This document shows positions 18,552-28,547 of a stretch of DNA of 64,000 bases, in pieces. The notes under the pieces were generated by a model, which did no database searches, was not told where the DNA came from, and worked only from the letters and a program-made list of their open reading frames with translations. Position 1 is the first letter of the stretch. Each line of letters begins with the position of its first letter. Source of the DNA: Mycosarcoma maydis. Its lineage: Eukaryota; Basidiomycota; Ustilaginomycetes; Ustilaginales. Made by a program: the position numbers and the translations under genes. The stretch is from contig NC_026485.1 in assembly GCF_000328475.2 (NCBI RefSeq), positions 62,001-126,000 on the forward strand, written 5' to 3'.

Positions 18552-18842
18552 TTACTCTGTCTTTGCATTAACCTTGCGTTGTGTCTTGTTCAACGCTGCC
18601 CGGACCGGATCTGCTATCGCTTTGGGCACACCGTTTTTGGCAAGGTAGATGGCAACCAAGATGAAAGCCGCATCAATGACGAGTAGCAACCATGGGTTCC
18701 AGCCTGTTTTCTCTGAAGTACTTGACGAGGCCGATGTTGCTGCGTTTGTGGCGTCGCTTGCAGAAGAAGTAGTGTCGAGCCCGGCGACTTTGGGATGGCC
18801 CGGTGGTGGCGTGCCTTTGAATCCGAGAGGACACTGACTCAT
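18552..18842 (-). CDS. Small single-span membrane protein, unknown
   Basis: 96 residues, not recognised. It starts MSQCPLGFKGTPPPGHPK, where Cys4-Pro5 resembles a heme-regulatory (CP) motif. A flexible S/T/A stretch follows (about 22-44), then one hydrophobic span at about 49-68 (WLLLVIDAAFILVAIYLA) and a basic C-terminal tail (PVRAALNKTQRKVNAK). The layout could be an organelle-anchored small protein, perhaps mitochondrial outer membrane or ER. The frame has a proper ATG and stands alone, with no alternative overlapping gene. Confidence 0.6.
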   Translation of the reverse strand: MSQCPLGFKGTPPPGHPKVAGLDTTSSASDATNAATSASSSTSEKTGWNPWLLLVIDAAFILVAIYLAKNGVPKAIADPVRAALNKTQRKVNAKTE

Positions 18843-19449
18843 CTTGGCGATGTCTTGATGGGTGATGCGGGCTCGAAAGATGATTTGGGAGTGAGGGATG
18901 GTGGTAGCAACAAGGGACGTGTGTGACTCGTCTTATCTTGCTAACGACGTCTTTTGGTCAAGATATAGCAGAGACGAGATGAGCAGCAGCCGTGAGCGAG
19001 ATTCATGATTCAAATTCCGAGACCAGAAGAGTCGGTGTGGAGACGAGGAAAACTAATCGTGAATGGACTGTGCGTACTGCAGTTGTGGTAACTCTGTGAC
19101 TGTTACTGTAGGTTGGTGATTTTTAGGCGCCAGTCTCACAGTCTCTGGAGTCTCACACCAATCACGAATGTGGGCGCAAAATTCGTGCGTTAGCGGGACG
19201 TGTCTCTCGCTTGGAACGACCAGCGTACGCGTACAGAGACCCTGAAATCGTGAATTGTGAATCACGAATGCTACCACACTTGTGTCTCGCATCCGTGATT
19301 CACAAGCTCGCAATCGTAAATCTCAGATCTGCTTTGCTACTCTCTCGCAGCATCGTCCAGCCAGCTAGCTGCTACCTGCCAATCACTTGGTTTGATTTCC
19401 AATCACGAAATGCGGTGTCCGCCGCATTTCTAATCACTTTTGCTCCGAT
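18843..19449. other. Intergenic: small membrane protein to dioxygenase gene
   Basis: 607 nt, no gene. Heptamer-type motifs occur at 19053-19063, around 19248-19270 (AATCGTGAATTGTGAATCACGAATG) and at 19400-19412. Confidence 0.7.
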
Positions 19450-20594
19450 TTAGTTGTTGTCCAGCGAAAAGCCGAGCTCTTTGTCGGCGTAGGCGGCGTC
19501 CATGCGGATCAGGTTGGTCCACACTGTGTTGGTAGCCCAAAAAAACAGTGTTAGCATCTTTTGTTACTTGTGTCAACGTCATGGGTGGCAGACATTGTGC
19601 ACTTACTCGGCTTCAAAGCATCTGGCAGTGACTTGCCAAAACAAGGGTCGCGCATCCACTCGACTCCGTGTTGAAGCACATTTCTCGCTCTCTCCGCTGG
19701 ACCATTGCCACCATGGGATGCATCGCCAAAGCAGCCGTGCAGTGTCGCACGTTTGGCACTAGGAAGGTAGCTAGCACGATGCAAGATTCTTTGCGAATAA
19801 AACGCCGTTTGACCAGGCTTGAGCTTGACTCTCAGCGTGTTGGGTGGATCGACACCGATCCATGATCCATCTGGGGCAAATCCTTGTTGCTGCTCGGTGT
19901 TGGATTGAGTTGCCTCGGTCCGCGTAGCTGGAGGTGCTTTCGCATTGTTGGCTTCGATCTCTGGCTTGGTGCGAAGACGCCGATGGGTACCAGGCACGAT
20001 AAAGAGACAATCATCGTCATACAGCGCGGTATTGAACTGTACACCATATGTGGGCGTGTCCAAGCGCGCTTGTTCTTCAACTTTGGACACGTCCGGTCGA
20101 ATATCGTCTCGATGCCAGCCCAGCGCAAAGCTATGAGATGCAGGATTGATGAGCAGATTGAACAGCTCCATCTGCATCTCGTTGACCTCGGCGCCGATCA
20201 AGAGCGAAGCGATTTCGAGAAGGGGTGTGCTGCCGTAGAACTGCTGAAACTGGCTCGACAAGGAGGTTGTTGTCGAATCAATGAGCATGTCGAGCTGAGG
20301 ATTCATAATGTGCTGCACGCCCCAACTGTCACGATTGTCCTTGGTGAATGGAGGGAAAGCGTTTCCTACGACTCGTCGATGAGGCCACTGTCCCTCGCGC
20401 GTGAGTTGCGTTGCAATGTGAGCACATCGCCGAAGTGAGTCGATGTGGAGAGGCGACGTACGATCCGAGGAGAGAAGGCCGTCGATGATCACGTAGCCAT
20501 GATCGCGGTACTGCTGCAACAGGGCTGCGTCATCGTAGCCCAGTGCACCAAGTCGAGTGGCTGCGATAGCGTTGCGAACAGTAGCTTCCACCAT
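19450..20594 (-). CDS. Phytanoyl-CoA dioxygenase (PhyH) family protein, two exons
   Basis: Exon 1 is 20594-19607 and exon 2 is 19523-19450. The 83-nt intron has a GTAAGT donor, a GCTAAC branch-like site and a CAACACAG acceptor. The spliced product is 353 residues ending DALKP-MWTNLIRMDAAYADKELGF-SLDNN; without splicing the frame would end in an unrelated tail. The iron-binding facial triad of Fe(II)/2-oxoglutarate oxygenases is visible: HxD in GWHRDD (about residue 170) and the distal His in YSQRILHRAS. PhyH relatives hydroxylate fatty acyl-CoAs or small molecules; the substrate here is unknown. There is no obvious peroxisomal signal at either end. A Q/T-rich loop lies at about 210-240. Confidence 0.85.
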
Positions 20595-21426
20595 TTTCTG
20601 TCGTGATCACTTGCGATGATGGATGGCGCCTATCGACTAAAAGGTAGCGTGGCAAAGGATCACGAATGGTGAGCACTCGTCACGGCCTCAAGGTAAGAAT
20701 CTAGCCAACATGCCAGTATCAACGTGGGATCTCCTCGTGAGAGTGTCCAAATGCGCACCTCACCTGTCTGATTCACGATTCACGATTGCGGATAGTTAGA
20801 TATAACTGAGCGCGCGCTCCCTTACAGCCAAGTCACGAGTGCCGCTCAAAACGCCGAAAGTGCCGACGAGGTGCAAGGCGGTGGTCTAACAATCAAAAAC
20901 AAACACGAAAAGTCCCCGAACGTATGTCCACGTGCCAATCACGAATCACCGAATCGTGAATCACAGAGTCGTGAATGTGAATTGTGAGTGCCATGCGTTG
21001 CCCATAAAGGATTTCAAGAGCACAAAGAGTCATTCAGTCAGTCCACTCACACTCGATAGCCATGAGTCACCGTTGTGAGTGGTGAGTGATTGTGAGTCGT
21101 AAGTGACTGCTTGACCAAGTCAATCCAGGCTGTGAGGCTGCACAGTTCATGTCGCCGATTTATCCAACATGGTGACGTCGGACCGCAAGAAGAATTCACG
21201 AATTCACGAATTCAAGATTCACGATTCACGATTCACGATTCACGATTCGTGATTCACAGATTGGCTAGAGAGCCAAAATCTGATTTCGTGATTTGCTCAC
21301 CTAATCAGACTCGTGACTCAAGCTCAGCCACGCCCCATCTCGACACACTGATTATCCATACCTCGTTGCTTCCGTCGTACCATCGTCGTTCATCTTGGCC
21401 CGCTCTGCAGCATCGTCGCAATCAAG
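20595..21426. other. Divergent promoter region, dioxygenase and LOG-CAF16 genes
   Basis: 832 nt with no gene. It is dense in heptamer motifs: 20769-20787, 20937-20980 and an array at 21195-21252. Confidence 0.75.
21195..21252 (+). repeat. Heptamer array (TTCACGA)n
   Basis: Five exact TTCACGA units plus slightly longer or altered neighbours (ATTCACGA, ATTCAAGA), ending in an inverted unit TTCGTGA. It lies about 175 bases upstream of the LOG-CAF16 ATG. Confidence 0.9.
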
Positions 21427-23094
21427 ATGCCTGGATACACCGACTCGATATGTGTCTTTTGCGGCTCCTCGCCTGGCGTCAAGCCCGAATACATGGCGGC
21501 CGCAGCTAGCGTCGGCCACGCCATTGCCAGGCACAACTACCGTCTCGTCTATGGAGGTGGTTCGCGCGGCTGCATGAGCGGTGTCTCCCAAGCTGTCCTT
21601 GAAGTAGGCGGTCACGTCCTCGGCGTCATCCCCCAAGTCATGGCCGCCACCGTCCCTGCGGGTCATCCTGGACAAAATCTGGCGGCCCCCAAGGTCGTCT
21701 CCAAGGAAGGTGTCGGCCCTACCGTGCTCAATCCCGACGCAGGCACAGGTCATATCGAAACCATCGTCGTCCAGTCCATGCACGAAAGGAAGCAGCGCAT
21801 GGCTGCCGAAAGCAACCTCGGCTTTATTGGCCTTCCTGGTGGATACGGCACTTTCGAAGAGGTCATGGAGATGGTCACTTGGACCCAGCTTGGTATCCAC
21901 CGAAAGCCCATGGTTCTGCTCAACGTCAACGGCTTCTACACCCCCATCAAGCAGCAAATCGAGCTTGCTGTCGAGGACGGCTTCATCGCCAAGGATGGAA
22001 AGCAGCTCATCAGCTTTGTCGAGTGCGACGCTTCCAACATTGATGCCTGCGGTGATAAGGTGCTCGCGGAAGCAGTTCGCCTCTCCAACGAGCTTGCTTC
22101 AAATGGCTGGGGCTACTGGGACTGGAACAAGCCTCAGGGACCCATCAGTACCGCCAAAGGTGGCATCAGCGACAACGCTGCTAACAAGTCTCTCGAACTC
22201 GCTGACGGCGAAACGCTCGCTGTACAAGTGTCCGACCTGACTTTCACCTTCAACCCGGACATGCCACCTGCGCTCGAACACTGCAATCTCAGCCTGAAGC
22301 GTGGCTCGCGCTGTCTTCTTATCGGTGCCAACGGTGCTGGCAAGTCGACACTCTTACGTCTGCTCGCCGGCAAAAAGCTGTGCGACTCCAAGGTGCGCGT
22401 GTTTGGCAAGGATGTCTTCCGCGAGTCTCCTTCCGGCGTTACGTATCTCGGCACCGAGTGGGCCATGAATCCGGTTGTGCGCTCTGACATTGTCGTCTCC
22501 GCTTTCCTCGATTCAGTCGGCGGCTACCGTCACAAGGCGCGTCGCGATCGTCTGCTCGACATTCTTGATGTCGATCTCACGTGGCACATGCACGCCATCT
22601 CGGATGGTGAACGACGACGTGTTCAGCTGTGCATGGGTCTCATGGAGCCCTGGGACCTGCTCCTGCTCGACGAAGTGACTGTGGATCTGGATGTCCAAGT
22701 TCGCGCGGATCTGCTCGACTTTCTGCAGCAAGAGACCGAGGAGAGGCATGCGACCATCATCTACGCCACTCACATCTTTGACGGATTGCAGAGCTTCCCC
22801 ACTCATCTGGCTCATATGCGGCTGGGAACGACTACGACCACTTTGCCGATCGATTGGCCTGCCACCAACGCGGCTGATATCGCGGCGCTGCCACCCACTG
22901 CGGCTGCTGACAAGACCAGAGACCTGTCGCCATTGCTCAACGTCTCGCTCGCTTGGTTGAGAGAGGACAAGGTGGTGCGCGCCGAGCAAGAGGCTAAGCG
23001 CGGCAGAGTCAGAGGTGCCAACCGCCAAAACGAGACCACCGACTCGGAGAAATTCTTCAGCAAGTATGATTACTCGCAGTCAGTCACACGCTAG
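21427..23094 (+). CDS. Fusion protein: LOG-type phosphoribohydrolase joined to CAF16-type ABC ATPase
   Basis: 555 residues in one uninterrupted frame. Residues 6-235 are a LOG/lysine-decarboxylase-like Rossmann domain: VFCGSSPG, RLVYGGGSRGCMSG, SMHERKQRM (117-125) and the active-site motif PGGYGTFEE at 137-145. LOG enzymes release active cytokinin bases from their riboside monophosphates. Residues 262-555 are an ABC ATPase like yeast Caf16: Walker A GANGAGKST (300-308), signature ISDGERRRV (391-399; Caf16 proteins have a similar altered signature), Walker B LLLLDE (411-416) and H-loop H449. Caf16 associates with the CCR4-NOT complex. The linker (about 236-262) shows no splice signals that would separate the halves. 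Each half has the full size of the stand-alone protein. The joint function is unknown. Confidence 0.88.
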   Translation: MPGYTDSICVFCGSSPGVKPEYMAAAASVGHAIARHNYRLVYGGGSRGCMSGVSQAVLEVGGHVLGVIPQVMAATVPAGHPGQNLAAPKVVSKEGVGPTVLNPDAGTGHIETIVVQSMHERKQRMAAESNLGFIGLPGGYGTFEEVMEMVTWTQLGIHRKPMVLLNVNGFYTPIKQQIELAVEDGFIAKDGKQLISFVECDASNIDACGDKVLAEAVRLSNELASNGWGYWDWNKPQGPISTAKGGISDNAANKSLELADGETLAVQVSDLTFTFNPDMPPALEHCNLSLKRGSRCLLIGANGAGKSTLLRLLAGKKLCDSKVRVFGKDVFRESPSGVTYLGTEWAMNPVVRSDIVVSAFLDSVGGYRHKARRDRLLDILDVDLTWHMHAISDGERRRVQLCMGLMEPWDLLLLDEVTVDLDVQVRADLLDFLQQETEERHATIIYATHIFDGLQSFPTHLAHMRLGTTTTTLPIDWPATNAADIAALPPTAAADKTRDLSPLLNVSLAWLREDKVVRAEQEAKRGRVRGANRQNETTDSEKFFSKYDYSQSVTR

Positions 23095-23738
23095 ATTTGC
23101 TTTCACATATACGCAGCTCAACGCTGTCCCTCGAATTTCCCATCACGCATTGTTATCACACATTCACGATTGCATCTTTTCGCGGATCTCGTTCACACGT
23201 TGGATCATAAGCTGTTCCTCGATTTGCGAACCATTCGTGATCCACGATACGTGGTTTCATTCGCTACTCAATCGCTGCTTCATGACGCATGCACTGTACT
23301 TTTAGCTCGAGCTCTCTTCCATAATACCACTGTTCAACCAGAATTTGAGGAGTCGGGCGTCGACGATCGATCGAGTCGTGCGAGTTTCTGAGCGGTGGGC
23401 ACTGCGGAGCTCGGCAGTGACTGGTGCGCATGTGTTTGGAAAGCGTCTCGCTTGCGGGGAGATGGGTCTACATTCGGGTCAGGTTAGCGTATGTGAGCAT
23501 TTCATCTCGAGGTGAATCGAGCTCGACTGTGATGTGATGAGCGACGACCATCGCTGCTGAGGAAAGTCGGGCGATTCGTCGGACCGACTTGTTGGTCGTT
23601 TTCGAGCCGGAGGGTGAGGTGCAACTCGCATTTTGGCCTGAGCATCTCGAGTGAGCGCATCGAGGCTTGCTGTGCGTTCTTGTCGGTGTGAGATTCTCGA
23701 CTCGACGTTAGCATCTTGTCTCTCAACGACGAGCAAAG
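23095..23738. other. Intergenic: LOG-CAF16 to secreted-protein gene
   Basis: 644 nt. No gene recognised on either strand. Some heptamer-like motifs lie near 23160 and 23236. Confidence 0.65.
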
Positions 23739-24545
23739 ATGAAGATGCACCTGTCCAAGTACGTCGGCATTGTTGTGGTGTTGACTGTGCTTGCAGCTGC
23801 CAACAGCCGGGGCAGGCCGACGCTGTCTCGCTTTGCAGCACAAGGACAAGCGACGCTGGAAAAGGGGAAGGCAATCGCCGCCGATAGCTGGGCACGACAC
23901 TCGGTATCTGGCGCAGAGATTGTGCAAGACTTGGCCGATACGCTAGCCGACGATGCGCTTCAAGTCGGACGGTCAGGTGGATGGATTGTGTCACCACGTG
24001 TAAGTTATCGCGCCATCGCGTTGGTCAAGGCTTGTTCGCGACCGCCGCTTTCGAGGAGACACTTATTGACAAGCCGATCTTGGTAACTGCACCTCTAGAG
24101 CATCCAATACAACCCATACAGCGATGCAGAACACAGTGGATGGCCGGTCGCAACGCATCCCACAGAACCGCGACTGAGTCCTCCACTCGACTTCCCGATC
24201 ACCTCGGATTTCCACGTGTGGACCTCGGTCTCACCTCGTCGCTCGATCGATCCGAGTGCTTTATCGCCTCCACGTCGTGAATTCGAACTACGTACAGAAA
24301 ACGAGCTGGTACCTCGGAGGTCAGCGCATTCTGCCGGTGTGCAAACGGCCGACAGTGCACAAGAGAAACTTGGACGCAGCCAGAGCCAAAAATTCACCAG
24401 GCTCGCCAAGCTCGCCAAGCTGTTCAGGCGAATATCGCACCGTGCGTCGTCGAGCTCAGAACCAAAGCCAACGTCAGAGCTTTTGGTCAAAGACGTTTTA
24501 TTGTCATCGTTGGGTAGAGCGAGTAGCCGTGACAATCCTGTATAA
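23739..24545 (+). CDS. Putative secreted protein (effector candidate), two exons
   Basis: Exon 1 is 23739-23999 and exon 2 is 24099-24545. The 99-nt intron has a GTAAGT donor and a CCTCTAG acceptor, in phase 0. The product is 235 residues. Residues 1-23 (MKMHLSKYVGIVVVLTVLAA then NS) look like a signal peptide. Next come a basic stretch, a region with DLADTLADDALQVGRSGGW, and after the junction SIQYNPYSDAEHSGWPVATH and DFPITSDFHVWTSVSPRR. Near the C-terminus is a strongly amphipathic cationic segment (about 182-199, KFTRLAKLAKLFRRISHR). No known domain and only one cysteine-poor chain are seen. I infer a small secreted or membrane-associated protein of lineage-specific type; the intron keeps a long frame open on both sides, which supports the gene. 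Confidence 0.6.
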
Positions 24546-25233
24546 ACAACACGAGCACTACATTTCAGCACACGCTCGCAGAGCAGCATGCTCGGCCGAG
24601 TCCAGTTGGTGCTTCTCAATAAAGCGCAACAAGTCGTTCCACTTGATGCGTGTGGTTGCAGATGACGAAGCGCGCGGTGACGCTACACTCGTGACTGGCG
24701 TACGATGATGACGGCTTGTATTTCAACGGTTGACCCGGGGATACCAGAAGCAGATATTTGCTCCATGACAACGATGGAGTCAAGCGCTTGTATCACCACA
24801 GCTCCGTGAGCCGATACAGGCGATAGCAGCGTTTGCGCCAAGTTGGGCGCGGCGCCTGAAATTGCCGATGGACGCGCAACAGCCAGAAAGCATGTGGTGG
24901 AATCACGACTGCGACGGGTGTTTTGCGGTCACCTAAGCCAGGATGGCAACGCGCGAATTCGACAAAGGGCATCCATCGCATGGCTTGCTTGAGCATGGTC
25001 GTGAAACGCGCTTACTCAGTCGGCTCAACCAAACATTTGCGCGACTTCTCGGAACAAGTGATGCATCGCCCGACTTTACATGAGAGCTGGCTAGTGTTAC
25101 AAAGCGATATGTTGAGACGGCGACATATGCTACGCGTGCACATGCAAGATGATTCCGCTTGTACGTTGACGTGTTGCTCGACCAGACGTGCGCGCACCGT
25201 CGCATCTCGAACCCGACGTGCACCGTGTCTTGG
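24546..25233. other. Intergenic between convergent genes
   Basis: 688 nt between the secreted-protein gene and MRPL51. A 67-codon minus frame with ATG (24996-24793) has no recognisable product and is not called. Confidence 0.6.
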
Positions 25234-25689
25234 CTAGATGTCGAGCGGCTTATCGTGCAATTGGCTCCAGACGCCTCTGGCGGCATGGTTGCTGCTCTGC
25301 ACATTCCTCCTCTTCCAGCTCTTGATCTTTGCACCGCTGCTCTCGACGACTTGTTTGAGTTTGGCCTCTACCTGGCCTGCGTCCAAGTTGGCAAGGTTCA
25401 CCTGCTTGCTCCTGCCGCTCGTTTCGGCGGCTGCGTAGAATCCTGTGACGAGTGCATGGCGCTCGCCATTTGTGTGGTCGACTACGAATTCGACCGACGG
25501 GTATTTTTGGGTCAGCAGACCGAAGCGCGCTGAGAGCAGGAAGGTGCGCATTCCAGCTGAGGATGCATTCGTCTGTGAATAGCGCAGCACCAGTTTTCGC
25601 AATGGCAGATGAAACGTGCCCGCCTCGCCTCGCGATGTAGTTGACAAGCTCCCCCTGAGCACCTTGGTGAATCGTTTCAAATACGACAT
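25234..25689 (-). CDS. MRPL51: Mitochondrial ribosomal protein of the large subunit (MRPL51/mL43)
   Basis: 151 residues, ATG at 25689. The L51/S25/CI-B8 thioredoxin-like domain is clear: LRKLVLRYSQTNASSAGMRT, then KYPSVEFVV and HALVTGFY, and at the end SSNHAARGVWSQLHDKP. The pattern closely follows yeast Mrpl51 (with its GGSSEGMRKFL and SSVRGIWSPLH segments). The N-terminal 15 residues are basic with hydrophobic residues (MSYLKRFTKVLRGSL) and may act as the targeting signal. It is a structural component of the mitochondrial large ribosomal subunit. Confidence 0.88.
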   Translation of the reverse strand: MSYLKRFTKVLRGSLSTTSRGEAGTFHLPLRKLVLRYSQTNASSAGMRTFLLSARFGLLTQKYPSVEFVVDHTNGERHALVTGFYAAAETSGRSKQVNLANLDAGQVEAKLKQVVESSGAKIKSWKRRNVQSSNHAARGVWSQLHDKPLDI

Positions 25690-26343
25690 GCTCGATAAAA
25701 CGCAAGAGAAAGATCTCGTTGTGTCTGGCGTCAAGATTCGCGATGTCCGTCAAGATAGAAGCTGCGGTCACCACCGAGTCTGATCATCAAATTTGATACG
25801 TGCAACAATCGTGAATTGTGAATTGTGAATCGAATCAAGACCAACCCGAAAATGTTGCCCGACTCCCGCTCATTTTACCCGCACGAAAACAAACCCCACC
25901 GTCCACTTGGTGTACAAATTCCTCGCATTCGTCGCGTTTCCGCTATTCGCATTCCGCTCTGCAAAGATCGCCGCGAGAGCATCACCACATTAGCCGGTAC
26001 GCAGTCCCGCCAGACTCTCTGAAAGCGTTAACCCGAATTCTCAACGCCAAACAGCTCGGTCGAGACCGAGCAGTCCTCGAGCAGTCTCGATTCGTCGCGA
26101 AGCAGTGGTGGAAACACGACCCCAATCACAACCAGCCGCACAGACTGTAAATGCAAACATACTTTCTAATATACCGAACAAGGAGCGTGTGATATCAAAG
26201 AAAGAACGTGTGCCTCCGACTCACGACCAAAGACGCGAGCAGGGACGTAGAAAACAGCCAATTCCGAAAATGAGCAGGCGCCAAAACCCGTGAGGGCGCT
26301 CTGAAAAAGGGGTATAGACCAGCTCGATCTCGAAGCGAAAAGC
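25690..26343. other. Intergenic: MRPL51 to SHO1
   Basis: 654 nt, no gene. Near the MRPL51 side is a run of three GTGAATT/GTGAATC units at 25806-25832. Confidence 0.65.
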
Positions 26344-27452
26344 CTATAGGAGCTGCATGTAGTTGCTGGGCACGATGCCGGTTTCGCCATTGCTCCTTCT
26401 GGCCTGCCACCACTTGCCCGAGTTGTCGACGATGTCGAGAACCTCGCCCTTGCTGAAGCTGATCTCGGTCGGGTCATCGGCGTTGGCCTGGTACGCGTAG
26501 AGCGCGCGAGCTTTGTAGCCGTAGTCGGGCAGGTCGGTGCTCTTGCTTCCTACTTGTGCTGGGCTCGCGGGTGCGCCGTGCGAGGCGACACTAGGCGCAT
26601 CTTGCGTCGCGCCAGCGTCGTTAGCGCCGCGACTGCGGATAGAAGCCGACGATATCTTGGGTGCGCCCAACCCGGTTCCGTTGGCAGTGGTGATGTCGGC
26701 AGCCGACGGACTGTTACCGTAGGCAGGCTGATACCCCGAACCGCCCTGGAATCCACCATAGGCGCTTCCGTTTCCAGCACCATATCCTCCACCGAGACCG
26801 GTTCCCACCCCGCCGCTGCCAGCCATCCTCATCGACTGGCCGCCGCTTCCAGCTCCACCGGCACCGTTGTACCTCGAGCTCGTCCTCGCCGCCGGCGGCG
26901 TGATACCAGCATTGGCGATGTTGACAATCGGATAAAGCACAGAGTCCTCCTCTGTGGTGAGGAAGAGCAGCCAGATCACGTTGGCGATGGTGATGAGGAA
27001 CCAGCCCGCTGCCACCGCTTCATCGGCCGAGTTGCTCGAGTAGATACCCGAGTTGATGCCGAAGACGGAAAACACCAGTGCAACTGCAGTGAAGGCGGTG
27101 AGCTGCAGACGAGAGGTGCCGAGCGAGTCGGACATCACGCCCAGGTACTTGCCGATAATCAGGAAAAGTTGGAGGAAGATGGCGAACCAGAGCACACCTT
27201 GGCGGCCAACACCATCGGCTTCAGCGGCACACTGGCCGATAAAAGCAACGATCCATCCTACGGTGCTCAGAATAAAGAGCACGGTGAGGATCTTGTGGGC
27301 AAAGATGAGCCTGAACGCGAGAAACACAGAGACGGAAAGTGTTGCCATTCCACAATGTCACAATGTCAGCATGCCTTGGTTCAGCCAAGCTGTGGAACAG
27401 AAACGACTTACCCGATATCGAGACCTCCACTGCCACCACGCTTGCTTGGCAT
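26344..27452 (-). CDS. SHO1: Osmosensor/adaptor Sho1, four membrane spans plus SH3, two exons
   Basis: Exon 1 is 27452-27412 (MPSKRGGSGGLDIG) and exon 2 is 27310-26344. The 101-nt intron has a GTAAGT donor and a TTCAG acceptor; the join reads LDIG-LIFAHKILTVLF. The product is 335 residues. Four hydrophobic spans lie in the first 140 residues (ILTVLFILSTVGWIVAFIGQ, VLWFAIFLQLFLIIGKYL, LQLTAFTAVALVFSVFGI and AGWFLITIANVIWLLFL), followed by a G/S/Y-rich linker and a C-terminal SH3 domain (YKARALYAYQAN, KGEVLDI, KWWQARRSNGETGIVPSNY). Sho1 links osmotic, cell-wall and, in smuts, plant-surface signals to MAP kinase cascades. An ATG within the intron-spanning frame would give a different N-terminus; I prefer the spliced form since it matches fungal Sho1 starts. 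Confidence 0.9.
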
Positions 27453-28547
27453 ATTGGATGTGATCTCGTTTGGCAGATGCTCTGCGCAGCGGTATTTGGA
27501 TGTGTTGAGGGTTCGGTCTTGGCACGAAAGCCAACGAGAGCTTTTTCTTTCAGCGGATAGATCGCTTCGGAATTCTGGTTTCTGATGAGATCTACAACAG
27601 CAGCGGGATCGCACCGTCTGAGATGACCGAATGAGCGAAAGCGGCGCCGGTCGACGAACGAGAGCGGACAGGAGATGATGGTGTAACGAAGAAACTCGAG
27701 GGCAAAACGGGCGGAAACTGGGCTGGATGCAAAGGGAAAGCGTGTCCCAGTCGGCGTGTGGAGAGGCTAAATTTGGCATCCACTCACGACGTGCGACTCG
27801 ACGATTTTTGTGAGTCCGATCTGAACTCGTAAAATCGGACAAATCGCATGTTTCACGTCTCCTTTTTCCTGGCATCCTTTCTCTCCGAGTCTCTCCTTTG
27901 CACGCTCTACTCGGTCCTTCCGGTCGACCTATAGCCTCATCACGGACATTCCGACTCTTTTCCTCGCTCATGCTGGCGCTTCCAAAGCAAAACAGAAACA
28001 GAAAAACCAGACGATCTCGGCGGAAGATCCGAGACGTTTTCGTCATGCACAGCCATGAATGCGAGGCGAACCACATCCGATCGACACGCTACAGCACAGC
28101 TTAAGTGTTCGCTTCGGATCGGAGTCGAAAAATCCAGGCGAAAAACAAGTCTTGAGCGTGAGCGTGAGCATAGAGCATAGAGCATCGAGCGCGTGTGGAC
28201 GTGTTAATCACAAATCACGAATATTATTTTTATTCATCGTAATTAACGAATCGTGATTGTACAGTGTGACTAGGTAACTAACTATGCTGTTTGCTGTGCT
28301 GTCTCATTTGCAACTCCGACTTATGACTGTAGTCTGCCCGTAACAGCCACAGCCACAGACACGAGTCACGATTCACAATTCACGATTCACGATTCACGAG
28401 TCGTGAGTAGCTCACGGTCACGGATCTGTAAATCACACACTCCTAGGCGTATCGCGAACAGTCCAAGACTCAAGTCACCGAGTCGTGAGTGTGATCCCAC
28501 TAATCGTAAATCATCGTAAATATTAGCGCATGTGCTCCGCGGCCTTG
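27453..28547. other. Intergenic: upstream of SHO1, downstream of kinesin-4
   Basis: 1095 nt. No credible gene; frames up to about 220 codons exist on the minus strand without domains. Heptamer motifs cluster at 28205-28256 and 28361-28408. Confidence 0.65.
28361..28408 (+). repeat. Heptamer cluster (TTCACGA/TTCACAA)
   Basis: A run of CACGATTCACAATTCACGATTC type units, ending in the inverted copy GAGTCGTGAGT. It belongs to the same family as the large array at 46903. Confidence 0.85.

Noticed and set aside
24793..24996. 67-codon minus-strand frame with ATG
   Set aside because: Short, no recognisable family and no supporting context between two convergent genes.
26344..27348. Unspliced SHO1 starting MATLSVSV
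   Set aside because: It begins inside the proposed intron; the spliced form starting MPSKRGG has a consensus donor, acceptor and frame and fits fungal Sho1 better.
26554..27585. 343-codon frame antisense to SHO1
   Set aside because: Runs through the SHO1 exons and intron on the opposite strand, with no recognisable features.
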